Part shown: piece after piece, positions 11,894 to 17,407 of the stretch
How positions within the stretch are numbered: the stretch's first letter is position 1
Layout of the letters: every line of letters starts with the position of its first letter
Source of the DNA: Desulfobulbaceae bacterium UBA2262
GTDB taxonomy: Bacteria; Desulfobacterota; Desulfobulbia; Desulfobulbales; Desulfurivibrionaceae
Reading direction: 5' to 3'
Assembly (NCBI GenBank): GCA_002347185.1
Contig: DDXK01000032.1
Coordinates: 1-17,407, forward strand
DNA length: 17,407 nt
The notes under the pieces: generated by a model
The model's database searches: none
Told to the model about the DNA's origin: nothing
Seen by the model: only the letters and a program-made list of their open reading frames with translations
Program-made: the position numbers and the translations under genes

Positions 11894-12955
11894 ATGAAGA
11901 TCGGCGGGATTTTTCCCTTCAAGGGCGCGCAGCAGGCTCAGGAGAAAAATGAAAGCGCCCGGGCGACGCCGGTACCTGCCCGGTTTCTCTTCTCCCAGGG
12001 GCAGCTGGTGAAGGGGGAGGTGCTCGGCGTCAGCCCCGAGGGCAAGGTGCTGCTCTCCATCGGCGGTCAGACCATCGAGGCGCAGAGCGAGGTCGCCTTG
12101 CGGGCCGGCGCGAGCCTCTGGCTGGAGGTGAAGCAGGAGGAGCCCCTCTGGCTGGGGCTGGCCGACAAGAAAGGCTCGGCCCAGGAATTCCTCCGCCAGT
12201 ACTTTGCCGACCCCACCGCCATGGGCCGCGGCCTGCGCGCCCTGCTCACTCTTGCCTTTCAGCCCTTACCAGGCAGTGAGCTGGCGGGAGGGGCCGATTT
12301 CCTCCAGGCCCTGGCCGGCACTGCGGTGGGGCGGGAAGCGGATGTTGGCCAGCTTCTGCGCCTGCTTTCCCTGCTGGGCGGCAGCCCGGAGGGGGCGGCA
12401 GGGGAGGGCGCCTTGCCGGAAAAGCTCTCCGAGCTTCTGCGCCTGCTCGATCTGGCTGAGAGGCCGCTTGCCGAACAGGCCATGACCTCGTCATTGCACA
12501 AGCTCGCTACTCTTCTCGAATTGCAGCGTGAGCTCAACGCCTTGCCTTCTCCTGCCAACCAGTCCCTGTTCCTCCTTTTTCCCTGTCTTTTCGCCATGGG
12601 CGCCGGCGTCGGCCAGTGGCTCTTTACCCTCGATTCCGAAAGGGAAAGGGGGGCGGGAGGGCCGGGCTACACCCTTTCTTTTTTTCTCGAGATGAGCCGT
12701 CTGGGCGAGGTGCAGGTGCAGGTCACGGTGCGTGGCGACTCCCTGGCCGGAGAGTTTATCGTGGGGTCGGAGTCGGCGCAGGGGCATCTTGAAGCGCAGC
12801 TGCCCGCACTCGTCGAGCCACTTGAATCGCTGGGTTACCGGCCCATCTCCCTCTCCTGCCGCCTGGGCAAGACCGGCCTGCTCGAGCCTCTGAAAAAGGG
12901 GATTGAGCAGGCGCTCAAGCTCGAAGCCGTGCGGCTGGTTGATCTGACAGCCTGA
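11894..12955 (+). CDS. fliK: FliK-like flagellar hook-length control protein
   Basis: FliK is a secreted molecular ruler that switches flagellar export from hook to filament proteins through its C-terminal domain and FlhB. The 353-aa product starts MKIGGIFPFKG at the ATG at 11894 (AAGGA 8 nt upstream; the frame is open from 11756, but inside the kinase gene). Residues 35-85 (VKGEVLGVSPEGKVLLSIGG ... SLWLEV) look like a small beta-barrel module found near the front of many FliK-like proteins. The middle is a leucine/alanine-rich helical part. The C-terminal region (about 222-326), with TLSFFLEMSRLGEVQVQVTV and the following LPALVEPLESLGY, matches the Flg_hook pattern of paired strands plus helix. 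No other flagellar gene is nearby. It ends 3 nt from the stop of the convergent transporter gene. A FliK-like protein without flagellar role is possible. Confidence 0.72.
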   Translation: MKIGGIFPFKGAQQAQEKNESARATPVPARFLFSQGQLVKGEVLGVSPEGKVLLSIGGQTIEAQSEVALRAGASLWLEVKQEEPLWLGLADKKGSAQEFLRQYFADPTAMGRGLRALLTLAFQPLPGSELAGGADFLQALAGTAVGREADVGQLLRLLSLLGGSPEGAAGEGALPEKLSELLRLLDLAERPLAEQAMTSSLHKLATLLELQRELNALPSPANQSLFLLFPCLFAMGAGVGQWLFTLDSERERGAGGPGYTLSFFLEMSRLGEVQVQVTVRGDSLAGEFIVGSESAQGHLEAQLPALVEPLESLGYRPISLSCRLGKTGLLEPLKKGIEQALKLEAVRLVDLTA

Positions 12956-12958
12956 TTC

Positions 12959-14377
12959 CTATGGCCGGGTTCTGGCCGGCTCTCTCCTGCCTCGCAGCCA
13001 GGAAAGGGCGATGCCGGCAAGGCCGGTCAGCCCGGCGCCGGCAAAGGCCCCATGCAGGGCGCTGATGAAGAAAGCCCTGTGCTCCGGGCGGAAATCCCGC
13101 AGGTCGAGGCCGCCGGTAAACTCCCGGAAAAAGAGAGAGAAAAGCAACGCGGCCTGAGCGATGCCCAGGAGCATGCCCAGATTTCTCGCCGTGGCCAGGA
13201 GGGCGGCGGCCGCTCCGGCCTCGTCCCGTTTCGCCTGGGCAAGGACAGAGGCGCTGTTGGGGGAGAGGAACATGGCCTGCCCCATGCCGAGGAGGGCCAG
13301 CAGGCCGGCAATGGCCTGGGGGGTGGTCTGGCTGTCGATCCGGGTCAGGAGCAGCACGCCGCTGGTGGAGGCGGCCAGCCCCAGAGTGCTGAGAGTCCGG
13401 GCGCCCACCGAGTCGGACAGCCAGCCGGCCAGCGGGGAGACCACCAGGATGGAGGAGGGGATGGCCAGCATGACCAGGCCGATCTGGGCCGGCGGCAGGC
13501 CAAGGATGCGATCGAGGTGGAAGGGGGTGAGCAGGATAACGGCAAAGAGGACCATGAAGGAGAGAACGGCGCTGGCGATGGCCATGCTGAAACAACGGGT
13601 TCGGAAGAGGTGCAGCGCCAGGAGGGGATGAGGCACCAGGGCCTCCAGCCTGAAAAAACAGGCGAAGGAAAGGCCGCTCGCCCCGACGGCAAGGAGGAGC
13701 TTGGACAGGGACCAGTCCGCGGCCGTGGCGTGGGTGAGGGCCAGGGAGAAGAAGGTCAGCGCCGCCGCCCAAGCCAGGGCGCCCAGCCAGTCCAGCGGCG
13801 CGGAAAGGTGGCGGTTCGGAGCGGGCAGCACCCTGGCGCCCAGGAAGGAAAAGCCCAGCCCCAGGGGCACGGTGAGAAAAAACAGGGCCCGCCAGGAGGA
13901 GAGCTCCAGCAGGATGCCGCCCAGGCCGGGGCCGCTCATCAGCCCCAGGGAGACGGCCATGCCGATAAGACCCAGGCTCCGGCCCAATTGTTCCGGGGGG
14001 AAGGCCTCCTTGATGATGGCCGGCCCCGTCGACATCATCATGGCCGCGCCCAGGGCCTGGAGAAAACGGGAGAAAATCAGAAAGGAGAGGGTGGGGGCAT
14101 GGGCGCAGGCCAGGGAGGAGACGCCGAAAATCAGCATGCCGGTGGTGTAGATCCTGCCCCGGCCGATGCGGTCGGAGAGATGGCCCCAGAAGAGGAGGGT
14201 GGCGGTGATGGTGAGCAGATAGACCATCACCACCCATTCGGTATCCTGGAGCGGGCTGTTGAACTCCTTCATGATGCTGGGCAGGGCGATGTTGACCATG
14301 CTGCTGTCCAGGGTGGACATGAAAACGCCGCTGGCCACAACCAGGAAGGTGAGCCATTTTTTTTTGTCGGGAGACAA
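12959..14377 (-). CDS. MFS drug/proton antiporter, DHA2 (EmrB/QacA) type, 14 TM
   Basis: An inner-membrane multidrug efflux protein of 472 aa with about 14 hydrophobic segments. Family motifs are in the first membrane segment (GVFMSTLDSSMVNIALP, motif D1 of DHA2 members), WGHLSDRIGRGRIY (motif A), the FLQALGAAMMM helix (motif B region) and LGLMSGPGLGGIL (motif C of antiporters). There is no ATG ahead of the first membrane segment. The preferred start is the TTG at 14377, which gives MSPDKKKWLTFL and has AGGA 7 nt upstream. A TTG at 14419 is the other option. The three lysines after it are encoded by nine consecutive A's, a place where sequencing slips. It is convergent to fliK with 3 nt between stops and divergent from the phosphatase gene. 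The substrate cannot be read from sequence. Confidence 0.92.
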   Translation of the reverse strand: MSPDKKKWLTFLVVASGVFMSTLDSSMVNIALPSIMKEFNSPLQDTEWVVMVYLLTITATLLFWGHLSDRIGRGRIYTTGMLIFGVSSLACAHAPTLSFLIFSRFLQALGAAMMMSTGPAIIKEAFPPEQLGRSLGLIGMAVSLGLMSGPGLGGILLELSSWRALFFLTVPLGLGFSFLGARVLPAPNRHLSAPLDWLGALAWAAALTFFSLALTHATAADWSLSKLLLAVGASGLSFACFFRLEALVPHPLLALHLFRTRCFSMAIASAVLSFMVLFAVILLTPFHLDRILGLPPAQIGLVMLAIPSSILVVSPLAGWLSDSVGARTLSTLGLAASTSGVLLLTRIDSQTTPQAIAGLLALLGMGQAMFLSPNSASVLAQAKRDEAGAAAALLATARNLGMLLGIAQAALLFSLFFREFTGGLDLRDFRPEHRAFFISALHGAFAGAGLTGLAGIALSWLRGRREPARTRP

Positions 14378-14513
14378 GGTATGATCCTGGGTTACCGCTT
14401 GGGAAAGGGTTGCTGGCAAGGACTACGGGCGCGTTGCTCGTTTTGAAACCAATCTATACCACCGGGACGGATCCTGCAAAGGGGATTTGCCCGGCGGATC
14501 GCGGGGTGAAGCC

Positions 14514-15350
14514 ATGGAAAGAGCAAGGCCGTGTATCGAGGGGGCCAGGGAGCCCCTCCTGAGGGAGATTGTCCGGGTGGCGACGCGGGCCGCCCTGGCT
14601 GCGGGCGCGGTCCTGCGTGAGCTCTATGCGCAGCCGCACCAGGTAAGGCACAAGGGAGCCATCGATCTGGTCACCGAGGCGGACGTGGCCGCGGAGAAGA
14701 GAGTGCTTGAGGAGCTGCGGGGCTTTGGCGGCGAGATCGCGGTCCTGGCCGAAGAATCGCAGGCCAGCTACGAGCGGCTGCCCTCCGGCCCGGTCTGGAT
14801 CATCGATCCTTTGGACGGCACCACCAATTTTGCCCACGGTTTTCCCATTTTTGCCGTCTCCATCGCCTATGCCGAGGGCTTGGCCTCCAGGGCCGGCGTC
14901 GTTTATCTGCCCATGCAGGACGAGCTGTTCTGCGCCTGTCAGGGGGGCGGGGCCTGGCTGAACGGCAGGAGGCTGCGGGTTTCCGGGGTTGAGGCGCTCG
15001 GGAAATCCCTGCTTGCCACCGGCTTTCCCTATGCCATCGAGAGCGAGGTGGATGGGGTGATCGCGGCCCTGCGCCGCTTTTTGCTGAGGACGCAGGGAGT
15101 GCGGCGGGCCGGAGCCGCGGCCGTGGATCTTGCCTACCTCGCCGCCGGCAGGACAGACGGCTTCTGGGAGATCAATCTCAAGCCCTGGGACACGGCGGCC
15201 GGCATCCTCCTCGTCAGCGAGGCGGGCGGCGCGGTTTCCACCCTGGCCGGCGGCGAGTATTCCCCCTATCTCCCCGAGCTGCTGGCCAGCAACGGCAGGA
15301 TCCACGCGGAGATGGTCGAGCAGCTCAGGGATTTTTCCCGGCTGCCCTGA
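14514..15350 (+). CDS. suhB: Inositol monophosphatase family phosphatase (SuhB-like)
   Basis: A Mg2+-dependent phosphatase of 278 aa. Motifs are complete: LAEES (metal-binding glutamate), WIIDPLDGTTNFAHGFP (Asp98, Asp101) and WDTAAGILLVSEAGG (Asp226). These residues bind the metals and activate water. Substrates in this family include inositol-1-phosphate, and in some members 3'-phosphoadenosine 5'-phosphate (CysQ) or fructose-1,6-bisphosphate. The GTTNFAHGFP form is that of inositol monophosphatase/SuhB rather than CysQ, although a PAP phosphatase would suit a sulfur-active organism. The start ATG at 14514 has GGGGTGA 5 nt upstream; the frame is open from 14487, without a ribosome site. It stands alone: divergent from the efflux gene, with a terminator-like sequence after the stop. 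Confidence 0.93.
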   Translation: MERARPCIEGAREPLLREIVRVATRAALAAGAVLRELYAQPHQVRHKGAIDLVTEADVAAEKRVLEELRGFGGEIAVLAEESQASYERLPSGPVWIIDPLDGTTNFAHGFPIFAVSIAYAEGLASRAGVVYLPMQDELFCACQGGGAWLNGRRLRVSGVEALGKSLLATGFPYAIESEVDGVIAALRRFLLRTQGVRRAGAAAVDLAYLAAGRTDGFWEINLKPWDTAAGILLVSEAGGAVSTLAGGEYSPYLPELLASNGRIHAEMVEQLRDFSRLP

Positions 15351-15371
15351 GCAGGCCTCTTTTTTCTTTTT
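15340..15371 (+). terminator. Probable terminator overlapping the suhB stop
   Basis: GGCTGC and GCA-G-GCC form a short GC-rich stem (one bulged G) around CCTGA, which includes the stop codon. A T-rich tract with six and five consecutive T's follows. The stem is short, so efficiency is uncertain. Confidence 0.5.
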
Positions 15372-15395
15372 ACACCTACCACATTGTGGTATTAT
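15369..15395 (+). promoter_or_regulatory. Promoter of metY-metX overlapping a 15-nt palindrome
   Basis: TTTACA (15369-15374, 5 of 6) and TATTAT (15390-15395, 5 of 6) flank a perfect 7-nt inverted repeat TACCACA-T-TGTGGTA (15377-15391). The spacer is 15 nt, shorter than ideal, which may mean a weak promoter or an activator-dependent one. An inverted repeat between -35 and -10 is the usual position for a repressor site. Confidence 0.55.
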
Positions 15396-15443
15396 TTTTT
15401 ACCGCAAGGCGAAATCTTTCCCCTGAAAAAAATGGAGGCCGGC

Positions 15444-16700
15444 ATGGGAGTGAAGGAGAATTATCGTTTCCAGACCCAGGTGATTCATGCGGCCGCGAAC
15501 CCCGAGGCATGGCAGGGGGCGACGCTTCCCCCCATCTTTCAGTCCGCCTCCCACCGCCATGAAACCGCGGAAGGACTGAGCGAGACCTTCGCTGGCCGTT
15601 CCTCAGACCACATCTACATGCGGCTCACCAACCCAACCAACCGGGTAGTCGAGGAGAAGCTCGCCATCCTGGAAGGGGGCAAGGGCGCGGTGCTCATGTC
15701 TTCCGGCATGGCGGCCATCGCCAACGGCTGCCTGGCCCTGCTGCGGGCCGGGGATGAGTTTGTCTGCGGCACTTCGCTCTTCATGTCCACCTATCTCCTC
15801 TTTGCCAACGTCTTCAAAAAATACGGCATCACGGCCCGCTTTGTCGAGCCCACCGATCCGGCCGCCATTGCGGCCGCGATCAACGAAAAAACCCGCTTTC
15901 TCTATCTCGAAACCATCGGCAATCCCAAGATGGACGTGCCCGATCTTGCCAAAGCCGCGGAGCTTGCCCATGGTCACGGCCTGCCGCTGGTGGTGGACAG
16001 CACCCTGGCCACCCCCTACCTCTGCCGGCCCCTTGCTCTTGGCGCCGATGTGGTGATCCATTCCACCACCAAGTACCTGAGCGGCCATGGCGATGCCATG
16101 GGCGGGGTGGTTATCGACGGCGGCGCTTTTGATTGGACGGGCGCGCGCTTTGCCGATTTCAAGCCCTTTGTCGAGCGCAAGGGGGAGCTGGCCTATCTTG
16201 ACCGCGTCTGGCGCGAGCAGCATATCAATTTCGGCACCACCGCCGCGCCCCTGCACTCCTATCTGACCATGCTGGGACTGGACACCCTGGCCCTGCGCAT
16301 GGAGCGGCACCTGGCCAATGCCCAGAAGGTGGCGGAATTTCTGCAGGCCAGGCCAGAGGTGAAATGGGTTAATTATCCAGGCCTTGCCGGGCATCCCCAA
16401 CATGGGGTGGCCCGGGCGCAGTTCGGGGGGGCAGGCTTCGGCGGCGTTCTCGCCTTCGGGCTTGCCGATCAGGAGGCCTGCTTCCGCTTCATCAACAAGC
16501 TCAGGCTCATCTATCATCTTGCCAACCTCGGCGATTGCAAGAGCCTGGTCATTCACCCCTATTCCTCGCAGTACATCTCCTTTCCGGTGGAGTTGAAGAC
16601 GAGTCTCGGCATCACTCCCGATCTCGTTCGTCTTTCCGTGGGGATCGAAGCGGTGGAGGACATCTGCGCCGATCTCGCCCAGGCCCTGGAAAGCCTCTAG
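15444..16700 (+). CDS. metY: O-acetylhomoserine sulfhydrylase (MetY-type)
   Basis: A PLP enzyme of 418 aa from the Cys/Met-metabolism family that makes homocysteine from O-acetylhomoserine and sulfide, assimilating sulfur directly. Marks are the YMRLTNPTN segment (the family's Y.R..NPT), the KGAVLMSSGMAAI cofactor-phosphate loop, ETIGNP and VVDSTLATPYL (the aspartate that pairs with the PLP nitrogen). The PLP lysine is in VIHSTTKYLSGHGDAMGG (Lys210). The C-terminus SLVIHPYSSQY and LVRLSVGIE is also typical. The ATG at 15444 has GGAGG 5 nt upstream and is preferred over the ATG at 15432, which includes that ribosome site. metX follows after 3 nt, so both enzymes of the acetylation route are co-expressed. 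A cystathionine gamma-synthase or methionine gamma-lyase assignment is less likely given the metX partner. Confidence 0.92.
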   Translation: MGVKENYRFQTQVIHAAANPEAWQGATLPPIFQSASHRHETAEGLSETFAGRSSDHIYMRLTNPTNRVVEEKLAILEGGKGAVLMSSGMAAIANGCLALLRAGDEFVCGTSLFMSTYLLFANVFKKYGITARFVEPTDPAAIAAAINEKTRFLYLETIGNPKMDVPDLAKAAELAHGHGLPLVVDSTLATPYLCRPLALGADVVIHSTTKYLSGHGDAMGGVVIDGGAFDWTGARFADFKPFVERKGELAYLDRVWREQHINFGTTAAPLHSYLTMLGLDTLALRMERHLANAQKVAEFLQARPEVKWVNYPGLAGHPQHGVARAQFGGAGFGGVLAFGLADQEACFRFINKLRLIYHLANLGDCKSLVIHPYSSQYISFPVELKTSLGITPDLVRLSVGIEAVEDICADLAQALESL

Positions 16701-16703
16701 CCC

Positions 16704-17407
16704 ATGGGCGCCTCTGCCTCTGCCGGCAATAACGGCCCCGATACCTGCCTGGTCGAGAAGCGTTTTTTCCACTTTGCCGCGCCGCCAGAGCCCTTTGTTC
16801 TGGAGAGCGGGGAACGCATCGGTCCGCTGACCCTTGCCTATGAAACCCTGGGGCGGTTGGGCGCAGCCGGGGACAATGCCATCCTCATCCTGCACGCCCT
16901 CACCGGAGACTCCCATGTGGCCGGCTGCTATAGTCCGGAGGATGCCAGGCGCGGCTGGTGGGAGATCATGGTCGGTCCGGGCAAGGCCATCGATACCGAC
17001 CGCTATTTCGTCATCTGTGCAAACGTGCTGGGCGGCTGCATGGGCTCAAGCGGACCCTCCTCGCTGAACCCGGCCACCGGCAAGCCGTACGGTCTTTCCT
17101 TTCCCCTGGTCACCATCGGCGACATGGTGCGAGCCCAACGGGAGCTGCTGCGCCATCTCGGCATCAACAGGCTGCTTGCCGTGGTGGGCGGGTCGGTTGG
17201 CGGGATGCAGGCCCTCGAGTGGTGTGTGCAGTTTCCCGAGTTGGTGCAGGCAGCAATTCCACTGGCCACCACACCGCGCCATTCCGCCCAGGCCATTGCC
17301 TTCAATGAAGTGGCACGGCAGGCGATCATGGCCGACCCCAACTGGCAGGGCGGCAACTATTACGGCGGCGCCAGGCCCGACCTGGGCCTGGCCGTGGCCA
17401 GGATGAT
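16704..17407 (+). CDS. metX: Homoserine O-acetyltransferase MetX, cut by the window edge
   Basis: Acetylates homoserine with acetyl-CoA to supply MetY. The visible 234 codons run open to the end of the window, and the last third or so of the protein is outside. It is an alpha/beta-hydrolase-fold enzyme: LTLAYETLG and LILHALTGDSHVAG near the start, the family-specific NVLGGCMGSSGPSSLNPATG, and the nucleophile elbow VVGGSVGGMQALEW with Ser164. The Asp and His of the triad would lie beyond the window. The ATG at 16704 is 3 nt after the metY stop, with GGAAAG 10 nt upstream in the end of metY, so translational coupling is likely. Succinyltransferase (MetA) is excluded because that belongs to a different family. 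Some MetX-fold proteins use succinyl-CoA, so the acyl donor is an inference. Confidence 0.93.
   Translation, partial: MGASASAGNNGPDTCLVEKRFFHFAAPPEPFVLESGERIGPLTLAYETLGRLGAAGDNAILILHALTGDSHVAGCYSPEDARRGWWEIMVGPGKAIDTDRYFVICANVLGGCMGSSGPSSLNPATGKPYGLSFPLVTIGDMVRAQRELLRHLGINRLLAVVGGSVGGMQALEWCVQFPELVQAAIPLATTPRHSAQAIAFNEVARQAIMADPNWQGGNYYGGARPDLGLAVARM

Noticed and set aside
9769..11922. A 717-codon open frame on the minus strand opposite the kinase gene
   Set aside because: Its translation is rich in G, H, D and Q without any domain, while the plus strand encodes complete receiver and kinase motifs. Long antisense frames are expected in GC-rich DNA.
13052..14446. A 464-codon plus-strand frame opposite the MFS transporter
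   Set aside because: Low-complexity G/E/Q/R composition with no domain. The minus strand gives a clean 14-helix transporter with family motifs.
15603..16916. A 437-codon minus-strand frame opposite metY and metX
   Set aside because: Shadow of two unmistakable enzymes. It spans their junction and has no recognisable motif.
1..17407. tRNA, rRNA, CRISPR arrays, insertion sequences or att sites
   Set aside because: I looked in the spacers for cloverleaf-like stems, regular direct repeats and terminal inverted repeats with transposase frames and saw none. Almost all of the window is accounted for by ordinary genes.

Overview
The window is dense, GC-rich bacterial chromosome with about 18 genes on both strands, short spacers and no mobile element, CRISPR array or RNA gene that I can see. 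The gene content suggests a sulfur-metabolising Desulfobacterota (Desulfobulbales-like) bacterium: molybdenum-cofactor nucleotide-transfer genes, a TusA/DsrE/YeeE sulfur-relay module, direct-sulfhydrylation methionine genes, a MobB with an extra C-terminal domain and an orphan FliK. The taxonomy is an inference from protein style, not a proven assignment.

Layout, left to right. (1) 1-4027, minus strand: the 5' part of serS, cut by the window edge and with its own promoter, then a Moco operon read right to left, hinT > mobB > mobA > moeA. It has a TTGACA/TATCCT promoter upstream of hinT and 8-nt stop/start overlaps at mobB/mobA and mobA/moeA. (2) 4310-5759, plus strand: a 110-aa protein of unknown function and a secreted L,D-transpeptidase. 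A second, lipoprotein L,D-transpeptidase (5787-6437, minus) faces it tail to tail. (3) 6606-9737: a sulfur-relay module. On the minus strand lie tusA, a cysteine-rich DsrE-like gene, a cysteine-free DsrE-like gene and a 57-aa small protein ending in ICWW, closed by a strong terminator. Divergent on the plus strand is a YeeE/YedE sulfur-compound transporter with its own promoter and terminator. The divergent spacer (7849-8400) carries a structured minus-strand leader with a terminator-like hairpin just upstream of tusA, and a second terminator-like hairpin sits between tusA and the first dsrE gene. (4) 9778-12955, plus strand: a receiver-GAF-histidine kinase protein followed by an orphan FliK-like hook-length protein. 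(5) 12959-14377, minus: a 14-TM DHA2-type drug/proton antiporter. (6) 14514-17407, plus strand: an inositol monophosphatase family gene with a terminator, then metY-metX (O-acetylhomoserine sulfhydrylase and homoserine acetyltransferase, the latter cut by the window edge) behind a promoter that overlaps a 15-nt palindrome.

How it may fit together: YeeE would import a sulfur species (probably thiosulfate or a related sulfane-sulfur compound; selenium is the alternative). TusA and the DsrE-type proteins would carry the sulfur as persulfide. The Moco genes supply molybdoenzymes, and MetX/MetY use sulfide directly for homocysteine. The most interesting part is the tusA-dsrE-dsrE-57aa operon, with its two built-in terminator-like hairpins and a conserved-looking small protein that is easily missed by gene callers.
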